Shown in pieces: positions 52,276-62,041 of a stretch of 64,000 nt of DNA (position 1 is its first letter; every line of letters begins with the position of its first letter). The stretch covers positions 1,240,001 to 1,304,000 of the forward strand of contig OZ244061.1 in assembly GCA_965215475.1 (NCBI GenBank). Reading direction: 5' to 3'. This stretch comes from Bin80 sp965215475. Its GTDB lineage: Bacteria; Bacteroidota; Rhodothermia; Rhodothermales; Bin80. The position numbers and the translations under genes were made by a program. Under the pieces are notes generated by a model, which was given only the letters and a program-made list of their open reading frames with translations, was not told the origin of the DNA and ran no database searches.

Positions 52276-53997
52276 TCAACACAGAGACTTGATCTTCAGA
52301 AGTTTGAATACTTGACGTTGGGTCGGGGTCAGTTCATTGTCCACAAACTTCACTTCGTGATCCTCGTCGGCCTTTACGTTTAGAACGCCCGTTACACGGC
52401 ATACCCCAGAGAGTTCTTCCATGATGGACTCAAAACTCTTGGGTCTTTCCGCGTCTTTGGTCTTCTTGTTGTGTGCGTTCCTGTTTGCATTCTTGGACGG
52501 CTTCACCATATTCTCTCTCTGGGCTCTTTTTGCTTCCAGATCCTCTTCGGCAAACGTGATGGGGGCAAGTTTCTTTCGTAGATGGTATTCTACATAATAG
52601 GCCAGCATACATAAGAAGACATGAGCAATGACCCGCTCGGATTTGACATGATGGATGGGGCGTACGCGCAGGGAGATGGATTTCATCACGCGGAAGGCGC
52701 GTTCTACGGTGGACAATCGTTTGTAGTCCGACACCAACTGCTCAGCGGGCTGTTTCAAGCTGGACCGGATCGCATAGACCCCATCCAGGCGCTCGGCCCT
52801 CTGAATCGCCTCCGCATTATGGGTATACGAGAAATACCCTTCCTCGATCTCAAGGAGATAGAATTTCTTTAATTTGTGTTTCCCCAGTGCACGCTCCACG
52901 CGCATTCCAATCTTGGCCTTGTCTTTGAGTCGGCGGGGTGTACGGGTGGTTGCCGCAAGGATCTGGTCCAATTTTGCGTCGGCCTTCGCCAAAAGATCCT
53001 CACGGGTTTTCTTAGTCTTTGCCGCCTGAAAGGGGTTCCTGCATAGCACGAGGCGTTCCTTGGGATAGAGATCGCTTTGAATCTCCACCAGATCCTGTTG
53101 GTCAAACAAGCTCATTTGCGTTTTCTCTTGCTCCACCACCTCACGGATCTCCTGTTTTTGCATGCCCGTAATCCAATCCAACCCCACAGGGATGATCTCC
53201 TCCTGAATCTGTTTCTGCTTCAAAAGCCCGCGATCTCCGACCAAGATCACATGCTTTAACCCAAACGTATTTTGGAGCTTGGAGATCTGAGCGCCAAGGG
53301 TCTTGATATCGGGGGTATTGCCAGGAAAGACGTCTACGGAGACCGGACATCCTTCCTTATCGGTCATCAATCCATACACAATTTGTTTTTTCCCTTTTTT
53401 CTTGTCCCGGTTATAGCCATATGCTCCAAATGCATGTTTATCGCCCTCCAAGTAGCTGCTGGTCACATCATACAGCACCATTCCACCTTCGGTGAGATGG
53501 CGTTTGGCTAACTTGCATTCGATCTTGGTCTTGCAGGCGGCCAATTCATCCATGGCCTCATAGAGATCATTCTGGTCCACATGCTTGAGGTCAAGTTCTT
53601 CATGGAGCGTTGTGATACAGCTGGTCTTGTCCAACATGTCACTGGTCTGCAGTTTGCTGGCGGGCTTGATGACCCGGGCCGCAATCATGCCGAGAACCAA
53701 TCGTCGAAAGCGCGAATTCTTTGGCGCAATGAGGGATGTCATTTTGAGATGCTTCATCATGTGTAGCACCACCGCAACATGCCCATGGTGCCGGGTACGC
53801 TGGGTGTGCAGTGCCTCCTTGAAGGACTGGATGGCATGGCCTCCCTGCAAGAGCGTTCGCAGTCCTTCGCGAATGGGTTCGGGAAGGTGCGTTACATTGG
53901 CGATGGTGTTTTTGATGGTTCGTTTGCCGTCTCGCGTGGAGGTTCGCACGAGCCAGGTGGAGGGGGAATTGCGATTCGGAATTTCGGCTAAATACAT
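52276..53997 (-). CDS. IS1634-family DDE transposase
   Basis: 573 residues from ATG 53997..53995 (MYLAEIPNRN); the in-frame ATG at 54084 lies in non-coding-looking sequence. DDE elements: first Asp in VLYDVTSSYLEGD, second Asp in VILVGDRGLLKQKQ, and the YREK box DYKRLSTVERAFRVMKS with the catalytic Glu. VDVFPGNTPDIKTLG between them is typical of the IS1634 and IS4-related group. Intact reading frame suggests it could be active, and this copy may have moved recently. Confidence 0.88.
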   Translation of the reverse strand: MYLAEIPNRNSPSTWLVRTSTRDGKRTIKNTIANVTHLPEPIREGLRTLLQGGHAIQSFKEALHTQRTRHHGHVAVVLHMMKHLKMTSLIAPKNSRFRRLVLGMIAARVIKPASKLQTSDMLDKTSCITTLHEELDLKHVDQNDLYEAMDELAACKTKIECKLAKRHLTEGGMVLYDVTSSYLEGDKHAFGAYGYNRDKKKGKKQIVYGLMTDKEGCPVSVDVFPGNTPDIKTLGAQISKLQNTFGLKHVILVGDRGLLKQKQIQEEIIPVGLDWITGMQKQEIREVVEQEKTQMSLFDQQDLVEIQSDLYPKERLVLCRNPFQAAKTKKTREDLLAKADAKLDQILAATTRTPRRLKDKAKIGMRVERALGKHKLKKFYLLEIEEGYFSYTHNAEAIQRAERLDGVYAIRSSLKQPAEQLVSDYKRLSTVERAFRVMKSISLRVRPIHHVKSERVIAHVFLCMLAYYVEYHLRKKLAPITFAEEDLEAKRAQRENMVKPSKNANRNAHNKKTKDAERPKSFESIMEELSGVCRVTGVLNVKADEDHEVKFVDNELTPTQRQVFKLLKIKSLC

Positions 53998-54215
53998 GGG
54001 CTCAAATAGGTTTGCTAAAACGTAAATATACGACATAAATTGCAATAAATAACCCAAAATCAGCAAATATTTACATGGGCGCACTTTTTAAAATGAATCT
54101 GGGGATCAAAAACGCACAAAAACATATGCTTAGCATACACAAAAAGGCAGATTCAGACCGAAAAACGGGGCGGAGGAAGGGAAAAAGAGGACGTTTTTAA
54201 CCAAAAAATCCTACG

Positions 54216-54248
54216 TTCAGGAAAAAATAGGGTTAAGTTTTGACATGT
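54216..54248. repeat. Right inverted repeat of the IS1634-type element
   Basis: TTCAGGAAAAAATAGGG ... TTTTGACATGT, reverse complement of 52145-52177 with one mismatch. Its outer bases also form the first codons of the truncated lipoprotein gene frame that starts at 54240. Confidence 0.8.
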
Positions 54249-55311
54249 CTTTTGTTCAGTTTCGGATGTGGGTCATCGGATATCCAAATTACCGATGGAT
54301 GGCCAGGGAATTGGGACACTCTTGATTCCGGTGAAGTACTCGTCTATAATACGAGTACTCCACTCTGGGAATCGGAAAGGGGTTGGCAAGCAGTAGAGGA
54401 AATGAGATACGGAAATGATTCCGAAGAAGGCTCAACTTTTTTAGGCAATATTCGCTCTTTTGATGTAAATCTTCAAGGGTATGTATATATCCTAGATTAT
54501 CAGACACAGGAAATCTACATCTATGATCCGAGTGGTTCTTTGATGCGTATCGTAGGTTCAAAAGGTGAAGGGCCAGGAGAATTTACACGAGCTTCCGCGA
54601 TTGATGTCAGTAGTAATGGTGAGATTTGGGTCGTGGAAATGCCTAAGGGGCCGATCACCGTCCTGGATCCATATGGGGATTATCAGGAGATGCATCGTGT
54701 TAACAGTGTCGGATGGGACTTTTCCCCATACCCTGGCGGTTTCGACTGGATGGGACGCTACAATGCAGTGATTCATGGTAAAGAAAACTCTGCGGAATTG
54801 CTGGCTCGATTTGACGAGGCATTCCCCCCCATTGACACGATTACAATTCCAGTGCCCCCCGTAGAAGGTGAATTCTTTGAGATGACCAGTGATGATGGCT
54901 CTTCAAGTATGAGCGCACGTATTGCATTTCAACCACACCTTGACTGGCAATTCTTACCCATTGGCGATTTATGGACCTTATACCGGGACATATGAACCCC
55001 CCTTATTCATCTCAAATTGCGATTTGAGCCCAGCTTGAACGATTCAGACTTGCTCATCTGATCAAACAACCCTTCCAAGATAAGGAGAACCTTGATAATT
55101 CTCTTTTCAAGAGGGCATTTTTCTCTTTTTTTATTGAAAAAAATCCATTGTTGAGATAAGTCAAACGTATTTTGAGCTTTTTTTATCTATAATAGTTTCA
55201 CGCATCTTCACGCAATTTCAAATTTTTGTTGCCATTGGATCCTTTGGATCCATGCTCCAATTGTCTGAGATGGATGTTTTTTCGTCACCAATTTCACCCC
55301 GGAGGTGAATC

Positions 55312-56854
55312 ATGACGGACTCTCAAAACTTACAGGTTCAGATCCCCTATAACCACTCTATTTTGGTGCAGGCATCCACGACCAACCATACGACTTCCGA
55401 TGCGGGGGCTCTATCTATGAGGGGGCTGATTGAAGCTACAGGTATTCTTCCCTATCTGGTGGACAATCTCCATGATCCACGGGATCCCTATCGTACCACA
55501 CACTCCATGGAGGATCTGCTTTTGCTGCCGACGATGCAAGGATGGGACTTGTCCAGTAAAGATCTGGGCAATGATTACGGGTCGCTCTCAGTACGGAGCG
55601 GGGCGAAGCCGTTGTCGATCCAGCCAACCAGCCGGCATCGCAACCGACGATGTCACGCTTTTGGAGCATTCTCGGTGCACCGGATAATGTTGAGGTGATG
55701 CAGAAGGGTCTTCTGAATGGAGCATAGGCTCGTACGCAGCGGCGGTGAACGTCTGGATGAAGTCATCCTTGATGTCGATGCCATGCCCATGGCCATCAAC
55801 TGGGATGCAAGTATAATGGTCATTACAAGCGAACCGTCTTCTTGCCGTTGTTTGTGACGTGTGGAGAAACGGGGGATGTCCTTGGAGCATTCAGGCACGC
55901 AACGGGAAGCGACCAACTGTCAGAAGGTCATGATTCCTATCGGTGAACAGGTTCAAAAACATGCCGCGGATCGTGTCATTTTTCGCCTTGATGCGGGATT
56001 CAATAGTCCTGAGGTGTACGAGGATATAGAGAGCGCAGGCCTGTTTTATGTGACACGCTTGAAGGGCAACAACAAGTTAAAGGCGATGGCCGAAGCCTAT
56101 TTTGATGGGAAAGGATGTCCACCGAATACCTATGGCTATGTTGAGTTGATGTATCAAGCGGAGAGTTGGGATGGTCCACGTCGGGTCGTGATGGTCATAC
56201 GGCCTCGTCCAGCTGAACTCTATGAAGACTACTTCTTTTTGCTGACCAACCTTGACTCAGAGACCTATTCGGGGGAAGCACTGGCGAAGATGTACGCGAT
56301 GCGTGGAAAGGCTGAAAAGCATCAGGGGGAAATCAAAGAGTTGATCAATCAAGTCATGCTGTCATCCACAGAACGTCCCAAGGAACACTACAGAGGCCAT
56401 AAGATCATCCGTGAACAGGAGCCTGAAACAGTGGAAGAACGAGAGGTTCGCAGAGAAAATGCCGTGCGTCTTCTATCGGTTCTCTATGCATATCAGATCA
56501 TGCATATTGGTCGATGCCTTCATCGCACCAGAGGTGGTGCCCAATGTGGAGTGTAGCCCTGTCACATCAGACACCGAAGTTCATCAGGATACATCTCTGA
56601 AGATCAACACGGAAACGATGATGGTGGATGACACGCAGAACACCGATGCCAGTACAGAGGTAGACTCCAAACTAAAGCATACCCCTCACATGCAGATTAC
56701 CACCTTTCGCCTCCACCTACTAAAAGTCGGTGCAACCCTTGCACGCCATAGTCGCTACGTTACGTTTTCTATCGCCCTGTCGGCAGAGCAACTATGGATC
56801 CGTTTTTGGGATCACCTTCTGCGACTGCGGTGGCACGGCTTGCCCGATATCTAA
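55312..56854 (+). pseudogene. IS1380-family transposase, frameshifted
   Basis: ATG at 55312 after a CCGGAGG ribosome site. Part 1 (to about 55600) has NHTTSDAGALSMRGLIEATG, the N-terminal block of IS1380. Frame is lost near 55590-55860. Part 2 (55861-56556) has the DDE block RVIFRLDAGFNSPEVYEDIE and FYVTRLKGNNKLKA, then shifts again near 56500 to the last part (TTFRLHLLKVGATLARHSRY, ending near 56854). At least two frameshifts, so not functional. No intact copy is in the window. Confidence 0.8.
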
Positions 56855-56858
56855 CGCC

Positions 56859-56884
56859 AACCACCTCATCTGAGGTGGTTTTAC
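56859..56884 (+). terminator. Hairpin terminator of the IS1380-type transposase
   Basis: 10-bp perfect stem AACCACCTCA/TGAGGTGGTT with a two-base loop, followed by TT. It lies 5 bp after the transposase reading end. The T-run is short, so termination strength is uncertain. Confidence 0.6.
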
Positions 56885-57251
56885 AAGTCAAAAAAAAAAA
56901 TCCGAAACATCAACGTATAGGAGAGGTGCGTCCATACGGTAGGATTGGGTATGCGATACATGACTGCACTTGGTGCGATTGGAGGGCCGAACTACTACCA
57001 TGATAGTAGTTAGCCGGATTCCAACGGAAAAAAGCAGGAGATTCTGTTGCATGAGAGGTTCGTGTATCATCTCCCTGCGATGGATGAACCGTCAACCCAG
57101 ACTTGGACATAAACAGCGTCTTCATGCCTACCTTTTTAGCCAAAATAATCAGGATTTGACCCGAAAATATCGACGATGAAGAAAGAAAAGCTGCGAATCT
57201 CAGCAAGATGACGATTTAACAGAGATCGGAGGTTGAGATGAATAAGAAGGG
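56885..57251. other. Tail of the IS1380-type element
   Basis: No gene supported. It begins with a ten-A run, contains short frames with no family, and ends at the right inverted repeat (57233-57251). Confidence 0.4.
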
Positions 57252-57828
57252 ATGAATACTGAGGTGACCGCAGAAGGCAAAATACTCCGAAGGATCACCC
57301 AAGAATTTGAGCCGATTCCTGTAACTAGAGAAGAATTAGAGCAGGCTCGTGAAAGATATCAATGGTTTACTGATCAAGGTGGGGAAATTGATATGTCCAG
57401 GTTTCCGAGAGTTAAGCCGGTTGTCACATCTTTTTTTTGTTGATGACCAAGGAAATCTCTGGGTAGAGAGAACCGAAAATGAGGATCATCTATTTGACGT
57501 GTTCACTTCAGAAGGGTATTTCCTAGGGCAAGTGACGTTCCCATTCTCCTTGGAATCCTCTCAGCCAATATTTAGAAATGGCTTACTCTATGCGATGACA
57601 GAGGATGAATTTGGTGCAGAAATGATCGTGAGAGCAAGAATTGAAAAATTCTGATTGCCCTGATTTGACTCCCAAAACAAGACTAACGACTCCTTTTGGG
57701 CAAACCTAGATCGCTCACTGCCCTACTTCCAGCAGATTAGTGTCCCGCTTCAGGCGGATTGACTGTCCCAGTTCACTGGAATACGCATCTATTATTCCCT
57801 TTCTTTTGTAAAAGCTTCTTAATCAATT

Positions 57829-59247
57829 TTACTTGACAAGTGTCATGGTTCCACTCAGACGATGCGCCCCAACGTTTAGCTGATATACGTATATGCCGGA
57901 AGTCAAGTCAGTAGCGTTAAATGTGGCAGTGTATTTTCCGGGCACTAGATGCTCATCAATGAGTATAGCTATCTCTCTTCCAAGTATATCATATACTTTA
58001 AGCGTAGCCCAGCCCGTATCTTTCACTCCAAACTCAATATTGGTCTGGGGATTGAATGGGTTCGGGTAATTCTGTGATAGGATGAATCCATCCGGAATTT
58101 CAACTGAATCACGATCAATACTAGTGACCATACCTCGCATGAATTTTTTAAATGTAAATCCTCTCGGAAAATCACCAACTCCATTTAATAGAGTCCTATC
58201 CCCATCCCGACTATTATCAAATAGTCCTAGATAAGCATAATTTCCATCTGGCGAGAAACCAATCCCACGAGTCTTTTGCACTCCAAGTATAAAAGGTAAA
58301 TCAAAATTGAGGCTATCTACAATCTCATCTGTTGCAGGATCAATTGCATACCATGTTAACATCCTGTATCGAGAATTTGGAGTAAAGTTTCCTGCTACTG
58401 AATTTCCGAGCCATATATATCCCGTTGAGGGATTTCGAACACTGGATTCTACAATGAGCCCTTCATGTATCAGTCCGATCGAATCATACGATGCAAATTC
58501 ATCTGAGCGTTGATATTTATATGTGCCCGAATGAGTAAAGGCTGACCAGTAAACCGTGTTGCCATCTGATGTGACTTCTATGGTTCTTCCGATGCCCGGG
58601 GTACTTTGAGTCACCGCACCAATTTCTCTAAAGTCAGCATCAAATATCTTAATCGGCGAATTTCCCGTCACCGGTGCAACATAAATATTTCCATTTGCAT
58701 CAATCCCTGGAGCGGCAGGAGATCCAAATTCTTCTCCTCCAAGATTGACCCTATCCATCACCTCACCGGTCTTATGATCAATCCGGAACATGAGACTACT
58801 AGGGTTTTGTGCCGTGAGAGGATTATTTGGAGTGATCGGAGTCCCTATCATCACAATGATATGACCATTGTGATCCGCCCTTATACCACGGATATCTTTG
58901 GCGGGGCCATCTTTTGTATCCCAGAAAAGGGTGTCCGCCATACCATCATAACTGAAAGATCGTATCGGCTGCATTGCCTTGCTGCCATCGGGATTAAAAA
59001 TATGTATCGACGGAGTAGATATGAACTCTCCATTAGAATCCTTCAGAGTATCTCCGTTTGCAAGAATCCATGGCTCTGGATAATATTGTGAAATCCATAC
59101 CTTATTCTCGGCATCTACAGCAACTCCGTGTGATGATCTCCAGAACGTGGTGGAATCAGGAAATGGTCCTAGGTCAACCCAGTTCTGAGCACTTGTATTA
59201 CTGATAGCAACCAAAATTAAGAGTAGGATCGGAATAATTCGAATCAT
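57829..59247 (-). CDS. T9SS-secreted beta-propeller protein, copy 1
   Basis: 472 residues from ATG 59247..59245 (MIRIIPILLLILVAISNTSAQ, a signal peptide). The propeller portion has blades such as VDAENKVWISQYYPEPW, GSPAAPGIDANGNIYVAPVTG and RGIGFSPDGNYAYLGLFDNS. C-terminal sorting domain: FILSQNYPNPFNPQTNIEFG, TLKVYDILGREIAILIDEHL, GKYTATFNATDLTSGIYVYQ, LSGTMTLVK. It is about 60 percent alike with the next gene upstream by eye. The ends are the usual T9SS cargo signature (PNPFNP and terminal MxLVK). Surface-exposed, ligand unknown. Confidence 0.85.
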   Translation of the reverse strand: MIRIIPILLLILVAISNTSAQNWVDLGPFPDSTTFWRSSHGVAVDAENKVWISQYYPEPWILANGDTLKDSNGEFISTPSIHIFNPDGSKAMQPIRSFSYDGMADTLFWDTKDGPAKDIRGIRADHNGHIIVMIGTPITPNNPLTAQNPSSLMFRIDHKTGEVMDRVNLGGEEFGSPAAPGIDANGNIYVAPVTGNSPIKIFDADFREIGAVTQSTPGIGRTIEVTSDGNTVYWSAFTHSGTYKYQRSDEFASYDSIGLIHEGLIVESSVRNPSTGYIWLGNSVAGNFTPNSRYRMLTWYAIDPATDEIVDSLNFDLPFILGVQKTRGIGFSPDGNYAYLGLFDNSRDGDRTLLNGVGDFPRGFTFKKFMRGMVTSIDRDSVEIPDGFILSQNYPNPFNPQTNIEFGVKDTGWATLKVYDILGREIAILIDEHLVPGKYTATFNATDLTSGIYVYQLNVGAHRLSGTMTLVK

Positions 59248-59261
59248 CGTGTTCAAAATAC

Positions 59262-59304
59262 ACAAAAAGGTATCCCCCATCAATTCAAGGGATACCCTTT
59301 TTTT
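59262..59304 (-). terminator. Terminator between the two propeller genes
   Basis: Inverted repeat AAGGGTATCCC (minus strand) with GGGATACCTTT around a ten-base loop, with T runs on both sides. It ends the copy 2 transcript and, from the other strand, could act in reverse. It suggests the paralogues are separate transcription units, so copy 1 needs its own promoter in the 80-bp spacer. Confidence 0.7.
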
Positions 59305-59328
59305 CAGAATTCTTCTCCTGATAAAAGA

Positions 59329-60771
59329 CTACTTCACCAGCGTCATTTTACCACTTAGTCGATAGCCAGCGACATTTAGTTGATAGACGTATGTACCAGA
59401 AGTCAGATCAGTAGCATTGAACGTAGCCGTATACTTGCCAGCAACCAGATGCTCATCAATAAGCGTAGCAACTTCTCTGCCTAATACATCATACACTTTG
59501 AGCGTTGCTAAACCCGCGTCTTTCATTTCAAACTCAATATTGGTTTGAGGATTGAACGGGTTTGGGTAATTCTGTGACAGAGTAAATCCGTCTGGAATTT
59601 CAATTGGATCACGGTCAATACTAGTGACCATACCTCGCATGAACTTCTTAAAAACGAATTTCTGCTTATGAGATGAATCAAAGAACCATTTACATTCTCC
59701 ATCTGCATTTTCACCCTGCAATGCATCAAATATGCCCACATATGCATAGATTCCGTCAGGAGAAAACCCTATACCCCGCACATTTCTGTTGCTACCAGCA
59801 CCACAATATGTGTAGGGAGAATCAAAATCAAGACGATCAACAATTTTATCTTCTGCCTCAGGGTCAATTGCGTATAGAGTTAATTCGCTCTCAGGCCCAA
59901 ACATTCCTTCACTGTCAAGAGAAACATCCGCAGCTCCCCCATGGCCCAACCAAATATATCCTGTGGTGGGATGTCGGGCACTACCTTGAGCTATGAGTCC
60001 ATCATGAATAAGTCCAAGAGAGTCATAACGTGAAAATTCGTTAGCACGATGATATTTATAGGTACCCCGCTTGGTATATGCAGACCAATACACAGAATTC
60101 CCATCTGCACTGACTTCTACTGCTCTACCAATACCAGGAGAATTTAGAGATACGTTGCCAATCCACTGAAAATCAGGCCCATATATACTAATCGGCTGCT
60201 CTGCGCTTACAGGGGCGACATAAATATTCCCAGCTGCATCAATTCCAGGAGAAGCTGGAGAGCCAAATCGTTCGGCTCCAAAATCAACCCGGTTCATCAC
60301 CTCGCCTGTTTTGTGATTAATCCGAAACATGAGACTGGATTCCCCACCAACGACGACAATAATATCCCCATTGTGATCTGCTTTAACACCCCTTATGTTT
60401 TTAGCATCCAGAGAAGGATTATTCGCATGCCCCCTATTTCGAAACGCGAGTGTATCTGTCACCCCATTGAAGGTAAAGGCATGCATTGGTTCCATTGCCT
60501 TAGTTCCATCAGCGTTATACACATGTAAGGAACTGGTCTGGAGGGTTAGTGTATCTCCATTTATGACCGTAGGAAAAGCAAGGCTCCCTCCAAAAGTGGG
60601 ATAATGTTGTGCAAGCCACACCTTTCCTTCAGCGTCAACAGCTACCCCATGGGCTCCACGCCAGAAGGCCGATGAATCAGGAAATACATCACCGTCAATC
60701 CAGTTCTGGGCACTTGCCGTGCCACCGAACACAAGAGTAAGGGCTGTAAAAAGTATCGTTTTACGGATCAT
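59329..60771 (-). CDS. T9SS-secreted beta-propeller protein, copy 2
   Basis: 480 residues with signal peptide (TILFTALTLVFGGTASAQ). Same plan as copy 1: WIDGDVFPDSSAFWRGAHGV start, propeller blades (SLMFRINHKTGEVMNRVDFG, GSPASPGIDAAGNIYVAPVS), and a nearly identical C-terminal sorting domain ending LSGKMTLVK. Differences are concentrated in blade loops. Probably a tandem duplication whose copies diverged in the exposed loops. Surface ligand or enzyme role unknown. Confidence 0.85.
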   Translation of the reverse strand: MIRKTILFTALTLVFGGTASAQNWIDGDVFPDSSAFWRGAHGVAVDAEGKVWLAQHYPTFGGSLAFPTVINGDTLTLQTSSLHVYNADGTKAMEPMHAFTFNGVTDTLAFRNRGHANNPSLDAKNIRGVKADHNGDIIVVVGGESSLMFRINHKTGEVMNRVDFGAERFGSPASPGIDAAGNIYVAPVSAEQPISIYGPDFQWIGNVSLNSPGIGRAVEVSADGNSVYWSAYTKRGTYKYHRANEFSRYDSLGLIHDGLIAQGSARHPTTGYIWLGHGGAADVSLDSEGMFGPESELTLYAIDPEAEDKIVDRLDFDSPYTYCGAGSNRNVRGIGFSPDGIYAYVGIFDALQGENADGECKWFFDSSHKQKFVFKKFMRGMVTSIDRDPIEIPDGFTLSQNYPNPFNPQTNIEFEMKDAGLATLKVYDVLGREVATLIDEHLVAGKYTATFNATDLTSGTYVYQLNVAGYRLSGKMTLVK

Positions 60772-60844
60772 GTTAAAAAAAATTTGGTTGCGAATGTATC
60801 TAAAAAGTAACGCTCTTTAAGCCAAAAGATAAGTCCTCATAGCT

Positions 60845-62041
60845 TCAGTCGCGCGTAGTGATGCGAATAATACTAGCATCAACCGATTCGGTTGCGTTGG
60901 TCGTAGCATAAAGTTGTCGTTGCCTACCCCAAGCAAATCTCCGAGCAGGCTGGTTTAAAACACCAGGATACAACGGCTGGCCAACTCCGTCAGGAGTCAC
61001 AACAACTACGGGATCCGTAGCATTCGTTCCGATATACAAATCTCCTGATGCGGAAAAGATCATGGAAAACGCCGTCGCTCCATTAAATGTAGTCATATCA
61101 AAGAATTCCTCGGGATCACCCAAGACACCATTAGAGCCTATTTTAAGACGCCAAATTTTGCTATCGTCATTTTGAACTGCAGCGATGTATAAGTAGTTAT
61201 CAAATAGAGTAACATCCTTAACATCAGCCTCAAATGTGTGATCCCGCACGGTTCTATCGGGGGAAATGCTATAAATACTCTTATTGTTCCCGACAGCCCA
61301 TACATGACCATTCTCACTAACCGCAATTGATGTCAACCTGACCGTATTATCTGGAATTACAGCATATACCTCAAAATCATCTGAACCCTCTTGGTGCCTA
61401 AATATAGCACGAACAGATCGAACTCCATATAAATCGTTATTTGGCCCGAATGTAATATCCGTCCACAAGAACGGGGAACTGATGTACTCGCTTCGTTCTC
61501 CTTCATGTGAGATTTGAACAATGCCAACCGGAATACCGAATGCAGCCGTAGAAATATAAACATTTCCCGTCAGATCCGTGGCAATCCCAAAAACATCTTC
61601 AAAGTCTTTTACCTCGCCAAACTCAACAAATGGAGGTTCTAAACTATAAGAAATGCTGTTACTGAAGTTTTCAGCACCAATCACCACCAAGCGAAGTTCC
61701 AATTCAGGCTGTGGGCTGTTGGGAGCGACCATACGAAGCTGAGTGGACGAAGCCTCTACAACCTCCGCACGATCCGCCCCGAAATATACCAGATTTTCAC
61801 TTGCCTGAGTTGAGAAATTTTGCCCCATAATGATTACTTCATCCACCCCAGCTAAAGCCCTGCTCTCAGGACTCACATCTTCAATGATCGGATCTGGTAA
61901 ACTGGCTCTATTAGGATCATAAATGCTTGGTGCCGTCCCTGAGTCACAGCCCATAAGCAGAGATGTGAACAGGATCGTACCTATAAGCAGGAGGTAACGT
62001 CCCTGCCTACAGCGAAAATCGTATGGCAAGGCGTTGAACAT
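60845..62041 (-). CDS. Lipoprotein with IPT/TIG domain and beta-propeller
   Basis: 398 residues. I chose ATG 62041 because GGAG sits 9 nt upstream; 62056 is also open. Signal with lipobox (LIGTILFTSLLMGC). Residues about 50-130 form an IPT/TIG fold (IEDVSPESRALAGVDEVIIMGQNF ... ENLVYFGADRAEVVEASSTQLRMVAP); the rest is an NHL-like propeller (VFGIATDLTGNVYISTA, LTSIAVSENGHVWAVGNN). The start region overlaps the PorV-like gene by 35 bp. Likely outer-membrane lipoprotein. Confidence 0.8.
   Translation of the reverse strand: MFNALPYDFRCRQGRYLLLIGTILFTSLLMGCDSGTAPSIYDPNRASLPDPIIEDVSPESRALAGVDEVIIMGQNFSTQASENLVYFGADRAEVVEASSTQLRMVAPNSPQPELELRLVVIGAENFSNSISYSLEPPFVEFGEVKDFEDVFGIATDLTGNVYISTAAFGIPVGIVQISHEGERSEYISSPFLWTDITFGPNNDLYGVRSVRAIFRHQEGSDDFEVYAVIPDNTVRLTSIAVSENGHVWAVGNNKSIYSISPDRTVRDHTFEADVKDVTLFDNYLYIAAVQNDDSKIWRLKIGSNGVLGDPEEFFDMTTFNGATAFSMIFSASGDLYIGTNATDPVVVVTPDGVGQPLYPGVLNQPARRFAWGRQRQLYATTNATESVDASIIRITTRD

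Larger units (their letters stand above)
52145..54248 (-). mobile_element. IS1634-type insertion sequence, apparently intact
   Basis: 2.1-kb element bounded by 33-bp inverted repeats (52145-52177 and 54216-54248) that agree in all but one position. The inner part of the repeat includes ACTTAACCCTATTTTTT. It holds one full transposase gene. No clear target duplication flanks it: left flank CTAAGTCTA, right flank CTTTTGTTC. So the two flanks may derive from different loci or have been deleted. Confidence 0.8.
54997..57251 (+). mobile_element. IS1380-type element, decayed
   Basis: Left end CCCCCCTTATTCATCTCAA (from 54997) and right end (reverse complement) CCCTTCTTATTCATCTCAA (to 57251) form inverted repeats of about 19 bp. 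ATGAA is present directly outside each end (54992-54996 and 57252-57256), the 4-5 bp duplication typical of IS1380. The 315-bp leader before the transposase and a 400-bp tail make it longer than usual for the family. Confidence 0.75.
54240..57654 (+). pseudogene. Six-bladed beta-propeller lipoprotein gene, split by IS elements
   Basis: 5' fragment 54240-54995 (about 250 residues) starts inside the IS1634-type inverted repeat. Its beginning (CLLFSFGC with lipobox-like Cys) is the truncated signal peptide of a lipoprotein; then NHL-like propeller blades (YVYILDYQTQEIYIYDPSG, EIWVVEMPKGPITVLDPYG). The 3' fragment 57252-57654 (MNTEVTAEGKILRRITQEF, then after a frameshift in an eight-T run VDDQGNLWVE and RNGLLYAMTEDEF) is the C-terminal half. 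An IS1380-type element separates them, with 5-bp ATGAA target duplication. Three lesions in all: start lost, insertion, frameshift. Confidence 0.75.

Noticed and set aside
54061..54084. Longer start for the IS1634-type transposase at 54084
   Set aside because: The extra 29 residues are hydrophobic and in AT-rich terminal sequence unlike family N-termini; the MYLAEIPNRN start fits better.
52145..54248. Target duplication for the IS1634-type element
   Set aside because: Tried three possible terminal positions (ACATGT, CATGTC, TGTCAA); none gives matching flanks.
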